Assembly: GCA_035695765.1 (NCBI GenBank)
Contig: DASRRI010000134.1
Location: 1 to 64,000, forward strand
DNA length: 64,000 bases
DNA from: Dongia_A sp035695765
GTDB lineage: Bacteria; Pseudomonadota; Alphaproteobacteria; Dongiales; Dongiaceae
Reading direction: 5' to 3'
The stretch's first letter is position 1; each line of letters starts with the position of its first letter. A program made the position numbers and the translations under genes. The notes under the pieces were generated by a model. The model had not been told where the DNA came from. It did not search any database and saw only the letters and a list, made by a program, of their open reading frames with translations. This document shows, piece after piece, positions 34,012 through 43,739 of the stretch.

Positions 34012-34356
34012 TCACCCGGGTGAGCGCATCCGCACCACACAGAACCGGTGGCCTGTCGGGGCTTCCATCACCACCCAGGTCTGGACATGGTTGACGACCT
34101 TGGCGCCCAATCCCTCCAGGCGCTTCACCTCGGCGGGAATATCGTCGCTTTCGATGTCCAGATGCACCCGGCTGGGATGATTCACCTGTTGGACCTCGAT
34201 ATTCATGCCGCCGGGTCCCCGGCCCAGTTTGCGGTATTTTGCATCGCCACCCGATTCTTGGGGCAAGCGCAGGGCCTCGGACCAGAACCGGGCCGCGCCG
34301 TCCAGGTCATCCGTCTTGCAATCGATGATGAAACCGACCAGCCCACTCTTGTGCAT
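34012..34356 (-). CDS. VOC-superfamily (glyoxalase-like) protein
   Basis: A 114-residue protein with the paired beta-alpha-beta-beta-beta modules of the vicinal-oxygen-chelate fold: LVGFIIDCKTDDLDGAARFWSEAL in the first, VHLDIESDDIPAEVKRLEGLGAKVV and VVMEAPTGHRFCVV in the second. It belongs to the group of short glyoxalase-like proteins of unknown substrate; metal ligands are only partly conserved. Good spacing to neighbours; it stands alone between the response regulators and kbl, on the opposite strand to both. Confidence 0.85.
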   Translation of the reverse strand: MHKSGLVGFIIDCKTDDLDGAARFWSEALRLPQESGGDAKYRKLGRGPGGMNIEVQQVNHPSRVHLDIESDDIPAEVKRLEGLGAKVVNHVQTWVVMEAPTGHRFCVVRMRSPG

Positions 34357-34485
34357 CCTCGCCTCCGTCGTATCTGACTCTGGGGATTAACAACTTCACC
34401 GGCCTGGCTGCCCGAAATGGAATTTGAGCCGGCTAAGCCGGCAGCCTAAAGTCCCGGCAAGCCACCTATTCATGAGGTATCGGCC

Positions 34486-35709
34486 ATGCAGGCCGCATTT
34501 TACAGCGAACTCGATCGGACCCTGGAACAAATTAAGGCGGACGGGTTCTGGAAGGCCGAGCGGTTGATCGGCACCCCGCAGGGTCCGGCCATTCACCTGG
34601 CGGACGGGCCGGAAGTGCTGAATTTCTGCGCCAACAACTATCTCGGCCTGGCTGACGATCCACGTCTGGTGGAGGCCGCGGCCGACGGTTTGCGCAGTCA
34701 CGGCTTCGGCATGGCGTCGGTCCGCTTCATCTGCGGCACCCAGGACATCCACCGCGAGCTGGAATCCGAGATTGCCCGGTTCCTGCGGATGGAGGACGCG
34801 ATCCTCTATTCGAGCTGCTTCGATGCCAATGGCGGCTTGTTCGAAACCATCCTCGGCGATGGCGACGCGGTGATCTCCGATGCGCTCAACCACGCCTCGA
34901 TCATCGACGGCATCCGCCTGTGCAAGGCCAAGCGGTTCCGCTATCGCAACAACGACATGGGCGATCTGGAAGCGCAGCTGAAGGCGGCCGACGAAGCCGG
35001 CGCGCGGACCAAGCTGATCGCAACCGATGGCGTCTTTTCGATGGACGGCATCATCGCGAATTTGAAGGCGATCTGCGATCTCGCCGACCGCTATGACGCC
35101 CTGGTGATGGTGGATGACAGCCACGCCGTCGGCTTCATCGGCGAGCGCGGCCGCGGGACACCGGAATATTGCGGGGTCGAAGGGCGCATCGACATCCTGA
35201 CCGGCACGCTTGGCAAGGCGCTGGGCGGGGCCAGCGGCGGCTATGTCGCCGCGCGCAGCCCGGTGGTGGAACTGCTGCGCCAGCGGTCGCGCCCCTATCT
35301 CTTCTCCAACGCGCTCGCGCCCAGCATCGTCACCGCGTCCCTGGCGGTCCTGAAACTGCTGCGGACCGAGGATGGGGCGGAACGTCGGCGCAAGGTCATC
35401 GCCAACGGCCGTAATTTCCGCAAGAAGATGGTTCTTCTGGGGTTTGAGCTGGTGCCGGGCGATCATCCCATCATTCCGGTGATGCTGGGCGATGCCGCCC
35501 TGGCGACCCGCATGGCGAACGCCCTGCTGGAGGAGGGGATCTATGTGATCGGGTTTTCCTTCCCCGTGGTGCCGAAAGGCCAGGCGCGTATAAGGACTCA
35601 GATGAGCGCGGCCCACACGGATGAGCATATCAACAAGGCCGCGGAAGCCTTCGCCAAGGTCGGCTTGGCGCTGGGCGCGATCGGCAGCAAGAAGAAAGAG
35701 GCGATCTGA
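34486..35709 (+). CDS. kbl: 2-amino-3-ketobutyrate CoA ligase (glycine C-acetyltransferase)
   Basis: A 407-residue PLP enzyme that splits 2-amino-3-ketobutyrate with CoA into glycine and acetyl-CoA, the second step of threonine breakdown. The PLP Lys is K244 in TLGKALGGASGG; other family blocks are NNYLGLADDPR, GFGMASVRFICGTQ and DDSHAVGFIGERG. Length is close to the usual 400. It precedes tdh by one base between stop and start, the classical kbl-tdh operon. Confidence 0.95.
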   Translation: MQAAFYSELDRTLEQIKADGFWKAERLIGTPQGPAIHLADGPEVLNFCANNYLGLADDPRLVEAAADGLRSHGFGMASVRFICGTQDIHRELESEIARFLRMEDAILYSSCFDANGGLFETILGDGDAVISDALNHASIIDGIRLCKAKRFRYRNNDMGDLEAQLKAADEAGARTKLIATDGVFSMDGIIANLKAICDLADRYDALVMVDDSHAVGFIGERGRGTPEYCGVEGRIDILTGTLGKALGGASGGYVAARSPVVELLRQRSRPYLFSNALAPSIVTASLAVLKLLRTEDGAERRRKVIANGRNFRKKMVLLGFELVPGDHPIIPVMLGDAALATRMANALLEEGIYVIGFSFPVVPKGQARIRTQMSAAHTDEHINKAAEAFAKVGLALGAIGSKKKEAI

Positions 35710-35710
35710 C

Positions 35711-36736
<1,026 letters not shown>

Positions 36737-36824
36737 TTTGTCGAGGCCACACGTCGCGCCTGACGAGGCGGCTGAAACGCGCTACAATGATTGCTCTGCG
36801 CCTGACCAGGAGCGGGAGCACGGG

Positions 36825-37334
36825 ATGTCCCAGTCCCCTGAGCCATACGGCTTCCCCGACGACCCGGTGGCCGAGGTGCGCGCATTGTCCACGTATCTCG
36901 CGCGCATCAAGGGTGGCCTTCCGTTCCCGCGCCGTTCCGATATCCGCCCCGAGGAATTGCCGCCCAGCGCCTTCCCGCGCCTGTTCCTGGTATCCGTCGA
37001 GTCGCAGGATGACGGCGCCGGCGAGACCAGGATGCGTTTCTTCTACCGCCTGGTTGGAGACCGCATCACCCACGCGACCGGAACCAGCTGGACCGGCCGG
37101 TATCTCGACGAAGTGGTAGAGCGGAGCCTCGGCGAGATCATCGCGCCCTATTACGAAGAGGCGGTGAAGGCACGCCAGCCGCTCCGGCAGCATTATCTGT
37201 TCAGGAGCCTGCGCTACGAGCAGCCGAACCCGAGCCTGCGCTATTTGTTTCCCTTATCGGAGGATGGCGAGTCGATCGACGGATTGCTCGGCCTGTTCCT
37301 TATCCTCGAAGGACCATGGGCGCGGGAGAGATGA
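36825..37334 (+). CDS. PAS-domain protein (PAS_5 type)
   Basis: A 169-residue single-domain protein resembling the alphaproteobacterial PAS_5 group: LPFPRRSDIRPEELPPSAFPRLFLVSV, then RFFYRLVGDRITHATG-TSWTGRYLDEV, then RQHYLFRSLRYEQPNPSLRYLFPLSEDG. It has no output domain, so it could sense a ligand and act through a partner. ATG at 36825 follows GGAGCGGGAG. It overlaps the next gene by four bases (ATGA), suggesting a functional link with the DUF488 protein. Confidence 0.75.
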   Translation: MSQSPEPYGFPDDPVAEVRALSTYLARIKGGLPFPRRSDIRPEELPPSAFPRLFLVSVESQDDGAGETRMRFFYRLVGDRITHATGTSWTGRYLDEVVERSLGEIIAPYYEEAVKARQPLRQHYLFRSLRYEQPNPSLRYLFPLSEDGESIDGLLGLFLILEGPWARER

Positions 37335-37918
37335 GCGCGATCTACACCATCGGTCATTCCAACCATTCGGCTTTGCGCTTCATCGATCTGCTGCGAGGTG
37401 CGGAGATCGAATGCGTTGCAGACGTTCGCTCGACCCCATTCTCCCGCCGCAACCCGCAATTCAGCCAGAAGGCGCTGGCGGCATCGCTGAAGGATGCCAG
37501 TATCGAATACTGGTTTCTGGGGGATGCGCTTGGCGCGCGGCCGAAGGATGCCGATTGCTACGAGGACGGCAAAGTCAGCTATGCGCGCATCGCCGCGACG
37601 CCGGCTTTTCAGGAGGCGATCGGCGCCCTGATCGATGAGTCACATGCAAAGCGCATCGCATTGATGTGTGCGGAGAAGGAACCGCTGGACTGCCACCGCA
37701 CCATCCTGGTCGGGCGCGCGCTGGTCCGGCACGGCACCGAGCTGTGGCACATCCTCGCCGATGGCAGGATCGAATTGCGCGCCGACCTGGAGCAAAGGCT
37801 GCTGCGTCTCGCGAAGGAGTCTGTCGACCTCTTCGCCGACCGGGGGCATGCGCTGGCGCGCGCCTATGATAAGCGCGGCCAGCAATTGGCCATGCCTGCA
37901 CCCGCTACGTCCGATTGA
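37331..37918 (+). CDS. DUF488 family protein
   Basis: A 195-residue protein of the DUF488 family, with the marks TIGHSNHSALRFIDLL, VADVRSTPFSRRNPQF and IALMCAEKEPLDCHRTILVG, including the conserved Cys residues. The biochemical role of the family is unknown. ATG at 37331 is fixed by GGGAGAG just upstream and by the ATGA overlap with the PAS gene; a longer start inside the PAS gene is less likely. Its last 14 bases overlap the end of the convergent SDR gene. Confidence 0.85.
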   Translation: MSAIYTIGHSNHSALRFIDLLRGAEIECVADVRSTPFSRRNPQFSQKALAASLKDASIEYWFLGDALGARPKDADCYEDGKVSYARIAATPAFQEAIGALIDESHAKRIALMCAEKEPLDCHRTILVGRALVRHGTELWHILADGRIELRADLEQRLLRLAKESVDLFADRGHALARAYDKRGQQLAMPAPATSD

Positions 37919-38669
37919 TCGAAACGCCGCCATCCACCAGCATGGCGGTACCGGTCGTGAAGCTCGAGGCGTCGGAGGCGAGATAGAGCACGGATTTCGC
38001 GATTTCCTCCGGCGTGGCGATGCGCTTCAAAGCATGCATGCCTTCGACGAAGCGGCGGCCTTCCGGTGTGCCGATCATGGCCTGCGCCATCGGCGTATCT
38101 GTCCCGCCCGGCAGGATCGCATTGACGCGGATGGCCTTGGGGCCGAACTCGGCGGCCAGGGCTTGCGTCAGGCCGATCAAGCCCGCCTTGCCGGCGGCAT
38201 AAGAGGCGACCCCGGGCATGCCGGCGGTATGGCCGACAAAAGTCGAGGTGAAGATCAGCGACCCGCCGCCGCGATCCAGCATCGCCGGCAGCTGATATTT
38301 GGCGGCGAGGAAGGCGCTGGTGAGGTTGGTTTCGATCGCATCGTTCCAGCCGGCGAGCGAGATCTGCGGCGTCGGTCCCATCTCGCCCAAGGTGCCGGCA
38401 TTGTTGAAGGCGATATCGAGCCCGCCGAATTCACGGCAAGCGGTTTCGACCATGCGTGCGTGCAACGCTTCGTCCCTCACATCTCCAGCGCAGGCGACAG
38501 CCCTGCCACCTGATGCGGCGATCTCAGCCACCAGCCGGTCGAGCTCTTCCTTGCGGCGTGCAGCAACAACGAGCTTGGCGCCTTCAGCCGCGAATAATGT
38601 CGCGGCAGCGCGACCGATGCCGGAGCTGGCCCCGGTGACGATGGCAATCTTGTTGCTGAGAGCAGGCAT
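37905..38669 (-). CDS. SDR-family oxidoreductase
   Basis: A 254-residue short-chain dehydrogenase/reductase. The cofactor motif is TGASSGIG (12-19), NNAG marks the central strand, Ser and YAAGK give the catalytic triad (IFTSTFVGHTAG... YAAGKAGL) and PGG-T the later cofactor loop. An Arg after the first strand (AARRKEE) suggests NADP(H). The substrate is not predictable. GGAGAATGAG precedes the ATG at 38669. The gene ends 14 bases inside the convergent DUF488 gene. Confidence 0.9.
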   Translation of the reverse strand: MPALSNKIAIVTGASSGIGRAAATLFAAEGAKLVVAARRKEELDRLVAEIAASGGRAVACAGDVRDEALHARMVETACREFGGLDIAFNNAGTLGEMGPTPQISLAGWNDAIETNLTSAFLAAKYQLPAMLDRGGGSLIFTSTFVGHTAGMPGVASYAAGKAGLIGLTQALAAEFGPKAIRVNAILPGGTDTPMAQAMIGTPEGRRFVEGMHALKRIATPEEIAKSVLYLASDASSFTTGTAMLVDGGVSINRT

Positions 38670-38740
38670 CTCATTCTCCATTCCGTGATGGAGAAAAAAT
38701 GCGCGCAGCGCGGCGGAGACTCACTCCGCTTCTTGCGCAA

Positions 38741-40117
38741 TCAGCCCTGCTTCACCAGCCGCGCTGCGTAGAAGCCGTCGATACCACCCAGTTGCGCGAG
38801 GTGCGAGGGGAGCGAGCGCAGATCGCCTTCCTGCGTCACCAATTCCTTGAAGCCGAACAATTCCTCCGAGCGGATCGGCACCCGGGCAAGCGAAGGGTGG
38901 CGCTGCAGCGCGGCGGCAATGCGATCGGGGCCTTCTTCAGGCTGCAGGGAGCAGGTACAATAGAGGATGGTGCCGCCGGCGCGCGCCAAACGCACAGCAG
39001 CATCGATCAGCATGTCCTGGCTCGCGGAGAGCTTCGCGACGTCGCCGGGATCCTTCAGCCACGCGACATCGGGATGGCGGCGGATAGTGCCGGTGGCGGT
39101 GCAGGGGGCGTCCAGCAGCACCACGTCGTAATCCTTGCCCTTCTGCCAGAGCGCGGCGTCGGCGACCTCGCAATCGACCGCGAAGCGCAATCTCTTCATG
39201 TTCTCCGCGACGCGCGCGAGGCGTTTGCGCGAGCGGTCGAGCGCGGTCACTTGCGCGCCGGCGAGCGCCATCTGTGCCGACTTGCCGCCGGGCGCTGCGC
39301 ACATGTCGAGCGCACGTTGGCCGGTGAGGTTGCCAAGCAGCTTGGCCGGCAGGCGGGCGCCAAAATCCTGCACCCACCACATGCCTTCGGCGAAGCCGGG
39401 CAGATCCTCGATGCGCGGCGAGGGGCGATAATTGTCCGGGGCATGGGCTGCCCGGCGCACGGTGCCGCCGGGCAGGGCCGCACCGCCCAGCATCTTCGCC
39501 CAATGGTCGGGATCGCGCCGCACGGTGAAGTCGAGCGGCGGCTCCTCCAGATGCGCGATGGCGATCTGCGTCGCCTTGGCCACGCCATAGGCCTTGACCC
39601 AGCTCTGCCATAGCCAGTCGGGTAAGGAGATCGCGCCGGTGAAATTACCGCTGCCCGGCGCGAACTGGCGGAAGAGGTCGGCTTCACGCGCGATGCGGCG
39701 CAGAACGGCATTGACCAGGCCCTTATAGCCCGCTTCGCCACCGCGCTTGCCGGCGAGCGTCACCATCGTGTCGACCGCGGCATGGGCCGGCGTTTTCAGG
39801 AACAGGGTCTGCGCAGTTCCGAGGCGCAGGATGTTGCGGATGGCACTGGCCCGCGCCGGCAATGGCTTTTCCAGGCATTGCGCCAGCACGTGGTCGATCT
39901 GCCCCAGATGCCGCAAGGTGCAGGTGACGAGGGCACGCACGAATTGGCGGTCGCGATTGACCAGCCGATCCAGGTCGGGATGTTCGCTGAGCGCGTCGTC
40001 GAGCGGCTTGCGGCGCTTCAGGACCGCTTCCAGGAGCTCGATCGCCACCGCCCGCGCGGACAGCACGATGCTGCCGGATTCGGGTGGCTTGTCGGCGGGT
40101 GCGGGCGGTGTGGCCAT
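38741..40117 (-). CDS. rsmB: RsmB-like 16S rRNA (cytosine-C5) methyltransferase
   Basis: A 458-residue RNA methyltransferase. The N-terminal NusB-like domain (about 20-150, with LVNRDRQFVRALVTCTLRHLG) is followed by a Rossmann domain with CAAPGGKSAQMA for SAM, the catalytic Cys in LLDAPCTATGTIRRHPD, and the second Cys in LYCTCSLQPEEG. This is the RsmB/NOP2 layout, making m5C967 in 16S rRNA in E. coli. It is transcribed on the minus strand after a REP-bearing spacer. Confidence 0.9.
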   Translation of the reverse strand: MATPPAPADKPPESGSIVLSARAVAIELLEAVLKRRKPLDDALSEHPDLDRLVNRDRQFVRALVTCTLRHLGQIDHVLAQCLEKPLPARASAIRNILRLGTAQTLFLKTPAHAAVDTMVTLAGKRGGEAGYKGLVNAVLRRIAREADLFRQFAPGSGNFTGAISLPDWLWQSWVKAYGVAKATQIAIAHLEEPPLDFTVRRDPDHWAKMLGGAALPGGTVRRAAHAPDNYRPSPRIEDLPGFAEGMWWVQDFGARLPAKLLGNLTGQRALDMCAAPGGKSAQMALAGAQVTALDRSRKRLARVAENMKRLRFAVDCEVADAALWQKGKDYDVVLLDAPCTATGTIRRHPDVAWLKDPGDVAKLSASQDMLIDAAVRLARAGGTILYCTCSLQPEEGPDRIAAALQRHPSLARVPIRSEELFGFKELVTQEGDLRSLPSHLAQLGGIDGFYAARLVKQG

Positions 40118-40172
40118 GCGCCGCCTTATGCCTGATTGCGGCCGACCTGTCCAAGGGGTGTCTTAGAACGTC

Positions 40173-40245
40173 ATCACCGGGCCGATGCGAAGCATCGAGA
40201 CCCGGTGATCCAAGTTACTTGGATTGCCGGGTCAAGCCCGGCAAT
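40173..40245. repeat. Two REP-like hairpins
   Basis: Hairpin A at 40173-40209: ATCACCGGG pairs with CCCGGTGAT, with an inner CGATGC-GAA-GCATCG stem. Hairpin B at 40223-40245: ATTGCCGGG-TCAAG-CCCGGCAAT, a perfect 9-bp stem. Both are common in alphaproteobacterial repeat families. They fill the spacer after the dipeptide operon and before rsmB (same strand) and may act as transcription or RNA-decay barriers. Confidence 0.75.
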
Positions 40246-40273
40246 GACGGAAAACGGATGGGTAGTGGACCTC

Positions 40274-41788
40274 CTACATCTTCTTCGCATCTTCCAGGAA
40301 GAAGCGGCCGAGGGGGTTCTGGTAGAAGCCCTCGACATTCTTCCGGCAGGCATTGCGATAGGGGCTGTAATAGAGGTCGATCCAGTTCACGTCCTCCTTC
40401 GCCGTCTTCTGCAGGTCGATATACATCTGCTCACGCTTTTTGGGGTCGAACTCGATGCGGGCCTTCTCGACCAGCTCCTTCACCGCCTCGTTCTTGTAGC
40501 GCGTCATGTAGTTCAGGTTCGGGTCATGGCCGAGGACGAAGGTCGTCTTCTGGTCCGGATCGATGATGTCGTTGGTCCAGTAATTGACCGAAATATCGTA
40601 ATTGCCCGCGACCAGCTCGTTCCAACTCGAGGCGGGATCGATCTTCTGGATGTTGACGGTAATGCCGGCGGGAGCCACCTGCTGCTGGATGAGGACTGCG
40701 GTCTGCTCATCCACCTCGTTGCCGGCTTCAACATTGTATTGCAGAGTCAGATCGCTCGCGCCGGCCGCTGCCAGCATCTCTTTCGCCTTGGCCGGATCAT
40801 AAGGCCGCTTCAGATTGTCCTTGTAGTAATAGAGCGCGCCAGCCGGGATGTATGAGTTTGCGACGGTGCCCACGCCGAACGTGACGGTGTCGACGATTGC
40901 CTGCTTGTCGATCGCCATGTCGAGGGCCTGGCGCACTTCCTTCTTCGCGAGCGCGCCATGCTCGTGGTTGATCAGGAGATGATCCTCGCGGGTCGAGGGA
41001 TCGAGCAGGACATTAAGGTTCGGATCTTTCTTCAGCTCGGAAATCTGCGAGAACGGAATAAAGATGCCGCAATCCAGCTCACCGGCCTGGATCTTCAGGA
41101 CGCGGGTATTGTCGTCCGGTACGGAGACCCATTCGATGCCGTCGAGCGCGACGCGATCCGCCTGCCAGAAGTTCGGATTCTTCTCCAACACGACCTTCTC
41201 GCCGCGCTTCCATTCCTTCATGATGAAAGCGCCGGAGGAAATGGGATGCTCCGCGAAGCCCGCTTCGTCCGCCGTGACCGCTTTTTCAGGCAGGATCGAA
41301 ATGCCGGGCATGGCGAGAGTCGCCAGGAACGGCGCGGTCGGCTGATTGAGCGTGACGACCAGGGTCTTGTCATCCTTGGCGACGGCGTCCTTCACCACAG
41401 TGTAGGTCGCGCTCCACAGCGACTCCTTGTTGTCGCGGATGCGCTTGATGGTGAAGGCGGCGTCCGCGGCGGTGATCGGTGAGCCGTCAGAGAATTTGGC
41501 TTCGCGCATCTTGAAAGTGTAGGTCAGCTGATCGTCGGACATGGTCCAGCTTTCAGCGAGCCCCGGCTCCAACTTCGTGCCGGTCTTGTCGACCCGCACC
41601 AGCACGTCATACATGTTGGAAAAGACCCAGAAGTCCACGTTCTGCGCGGTCTTGATCGGGTCCATGGTGGTGCCGTCCTCACGCCGCCCGATGGTCAGCA
41701 CGCCATCGGCCGATGCGATCGCGATATCGCCCGCCAGAATGGCGAGCGCGCCGGCCAGCATCAGGCCGTATTTCAGTTTCCCTTTCAT
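40274..41788 (-). CDS. Peptide ABC transporter substrate-binding protein (SBP family 5)
   Basis: A 504-residue exported binding protein: signal peptide (about 1-27, LMLAGALAILAGDIAIASA), then the family 5 fold with IGRREDGTTMDPIKTAQNVDFWVFSNMYDVLVR, typical of DppA/OppA-like proteins. It delivers di- or oligopeptides, or another ligand such as glutathione, nickel or opines, to the DppBCDF complex encoded just upstream. GGGAGAGGG precedes the ATG, which overlaps the stop of the upstream ATPase gene by four bases. A binding-protein gene at the end of the operon is less usual. Confidence 0.9.
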   Translation of the reverse strand: MKGKLKYGLMLAGALAILAGDIAIASADGVLTIGRREDGTTMDPIKTAQNVDFWVFSNMYDVLVRVDKTGTKLEPGLAESWTMSDDQLTYTFKMREAKFSDGSPITAADAAFTIKRIRDNKESLWSATYTVVKDAVAKDDKTLVVTLNQPTAPFLATLAMPGISILPEKAVTADEAGFAEHPISSGAFIMKEWKRGEKVVLEKNPNFWQADRVALDGIEWVSVPDDNTRVLKIQAGELDCGIFIPFSQISELKKDPNLNVLLDPSTREDHLLINHEHGALAKKEVRQALDMAIDKQAIVDTVTFGVGTVANSYIPAGALYYYKDNLKRPYDPAKAKEMLAAAGASDLTLQYNVEAGNEVDEQTAVLIQQQVAPAGITVNIQKIDPASSWNELVAGNYDISVNYWTNDIIDPDQKTTFVLGHDPNLNYMTRYKNEAVKELVEKARIEFDPKKREQMYIDLQKTAKEDVNWIDLYYSPYRNACRKNVEGFYQNPLGRFFLEDAKKM

Positions 41789-42786
41789 GGTCCCTCTCCC
41801 TGTTGTGCGTTGGGTGGTAGATCGAAATGGCATGCAACCTCGCCGCCCTCGCGCGCGCGCAGCAGCGGCGCCGCGGCTTGCGCGCAAATCTCCTGGGCGT
41901 GTGGGCAGCGCGGGTGGAACGGGCAGCCTGCCGGCAGATCCAGCGGGCTGGGCGGCTCGCCGCGCAATTGCGGCGGCGCCAGCACGCGGTCGGGATCGAT
42001 GTCGGGCACGGCAGCGAGCAGCGCGCGCGTGTAAGGATGCTTGGGCGAGGCGAACACCTGCTCGGTCGGGCCGATTTCGACAATGCGGCCCAGATACATG
42101 ACGGCAACCCGGCGGCAGAGATGCCGCACGACGCCAAGATCGTGCGAGATGAAGATCAGCGACAAATTCATGCGCCGCTGCAGCTCCATCAGCAGATTGA
42201 GGATCTGCGCCTGGATCGAGACGTCGAGGGCAGCCACGCATTCATCGGCGATGATGAGGCTCGGTTCGATCGCCAACGCGCGGGCGATGCCGACGCGCTG
42301 GCATTGTCCGCCGCTCAGTTGATGCGGCCTGCGGTCCGCGAGATCGGGCGACAGTCCAACGAGGCGCAGAAGCTCTTTCATCCGGGCGTCGATCTTGTCC
42401 GGCGCAGTTTTGCGATGGACGCGCAGCACTTCGCTGATGGCTTCGCCGATCGGATTCCGTGGATTGAGCGAACCGTATGGGTCTTGGAAGATCATCGCCG
42501 CCTGGCCGCGGAGCCGTGCGATCGAGCTCTTGTCGCGGGTCGAGATGAGGCTGTCCTCGAACCGCACTTCGCCGCCTTGGGCTTCAACCAGGCTCAGGAT
42601 TGCGCGGCCGAGCGTGCTCTTGCCGCAGCCCGATTCGCCGACGATGCCGAGAGTCTCACCCGGCGCGACATTCAGGCTGACGCCATTGACCGCATTGATA
42701 TAGCGCGCGCCCGCGAACGGCAGGCCGGCGGTGCGGAACCGCACCACGAGATCCTTGACCTTGAGGAGAGGGATCGGCGCGTTCAT
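41785..42786 (-). CDS. Dipeptide ABC transporter ATP-binding protein (DppF-like)
   Basis: A 333-residue ATPase. Walker A GESGCGKS, signature LSGGQCQR, Walker B IIADECVAALD (with Cys in place of the usual Pro/Ala at the start of the D-loop region) and the switch His ISHDLGV are present, followed by the oligopeptide-transporter C-terminal extension with CPFHPRCPHAQEIC. It works with the DppD-like ATPase to drive uptake. Start and stop both overlap neighbours by four bases (ATGA). Confidence 0.92.
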   Translation of the reverse strand: MNAPIPLLKVKDLVVRFRTAGLPFAGARYINAVNGVSLNVAPGETLGIVGESGCGKSTLGRAILSLVEAQGGEVRFEDSLISTRDKSSIARLRGQAAMIFQDPYGSLNPRNPIGEAISEVLRVHRKTAPDKIDARMKELLRLVGLSPDLADRRPHQLSGGQCQRVGIARALAIEPSLIIADECVAALDVSIQAQILNLLMELQRRMNLSLIFISHDLGVVRHLCRRVAVMYLGRIVEIGPTEQVFASPKHPYTRALLAAVPDIDPDRVLAPPQLRGEPPSPLDLPAGCPFHPRCPHAQEICAQAAAPLLRAREGGEVACHFDLPPNAQQGEGP

Positions 42787-43739
42787 GACACCATCGCGAA
42801 ATGACAAGCGGCGGCACGTTGATCGCGGATCGGGCGCAGGACAGGGCGCTCCTGTGTGCAGACCGAAGCGGCACGCGGGCAACGCGGATGGAACCGGCAG
42901 CCGCTGGGGAATGCGCCGGGGGCAGGCGGCTGGCCGGGAATTGCCGGCAATAGCTCGGCCGGATCGGCCGAGCCCGGCTGGCACTTAAGCAGCGCCTCGG
43001 TATAGGGGTGCGCCGGTGCGCGCAGCACCGCGCGTTTTGGTCCGCGCTCCATCACGCGGCCGGCATACATCACTGCGAGGGAATCGCAGGTCTGCGCCAC
43101 TACGCCCAGATTGTGCGTGACCAACAGGATGGCGAGGCCCAGCCGGTCGCGTAGATCCAGCAGCAGGCGGAGCACCTGCGCCTGAACCGTGACGTCGAGC
43201 GCGGTGGTCGGCTCATCCGCGATCAGGATCTTGGGTCGGCAGGCGAGGGCGACGGCAATCATCGCGCGCTGGCGCATGCCGCCGGAGAATTCGTGCGGAT
43301 AGGCGGAAATGCGGCGCGCGGGATCGGGAATGCCGACCTGCCGCAGCAGCTCGATGGCCCGATCGCGGGCATCCCGGGGGCTGGCCTCTTCGTGATAGCG
43401 GACGCTTTCCGCGATCTGGTCGCCGATGCGCATGACCGGGTCAAGGTGCGAATTCGGGTTCTGGAAGATCATGCCGATCTCCACCCCGCGCACCTTGCGC
43501 ATGTCCGCTTCGCTCGCCTGCGCGAGGTCTCGGCCCCTGAGATCGATCGAGCCGGTCGCGATTTGCAGGTCGCCCGGTGGCAGCAGGCGCATCAAAGCGC
43601 GGCAGGTGATGGTCTTGCCCGATCCGCTTTCGCCGACCAGGCCCAGCACCTCGCCTTCAGCGAGGTCGAGGTCGACCTCCTCCACCAGCGTGCGCGCGCC
43701 GGCGGCGATGGAGAGGTTGCGGACAGTCAGCAGGCTCAT
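42783..43739 (-). CDS. Dipeptide ABC transporter ATP-binding protein (DppD-like)
   Basis: A 318-residue ATPase with Walker A GESGSGKT, signature FSGGMRQR, Walker B ILIADEPTTALD and switch His VTHNLGV, plus the C-terminal CRFHPRCPRAASVC extension typical of oligopeptide transporters. It pairs with the DppF-like subunit. ATG at 43739 overlaps the DppC stop, and its own stop overlaps the DppF start (ATGA in both cases). The frame stays open upstream inside dppC but that part is not coding. Confidence 0.93.
   Translation of the reverse strand: MSLLTVRNLSIAAGARTLVEEVDLDLAEGEVLGLVGESGSGKTITCRALMRLLPPGDLQIATGSIDLRGRDLAQASEADMRKVRGVEIGMIFQNPNSHLDPVMRIGDQIAESVRYHEEASPRDARDRAIELLRQVGIPDPARRISAYPHEFSGGMRQRAMIAVALACRPKILIADEPTTALDVTVQAQVLRLLLDLRDRLGLAILLVTHNLGVVAQTCDSLAVMYAGRVMERGPKRAVLRAPAHPYTEALLKCQPGSADPAELLPAIPGQPPAPGAFPSGCRFHPRCPRAASVCTQERPVLRPIRDQRAAACHFAMVS

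Noticed and set aside
34357..34485. Possible glycine riboswitch before kbl-tdh
   Set aside because: Only a short GCCGGC-TAA-GCCGGC stem is present; the conserved glycine aptamer core is not seen.
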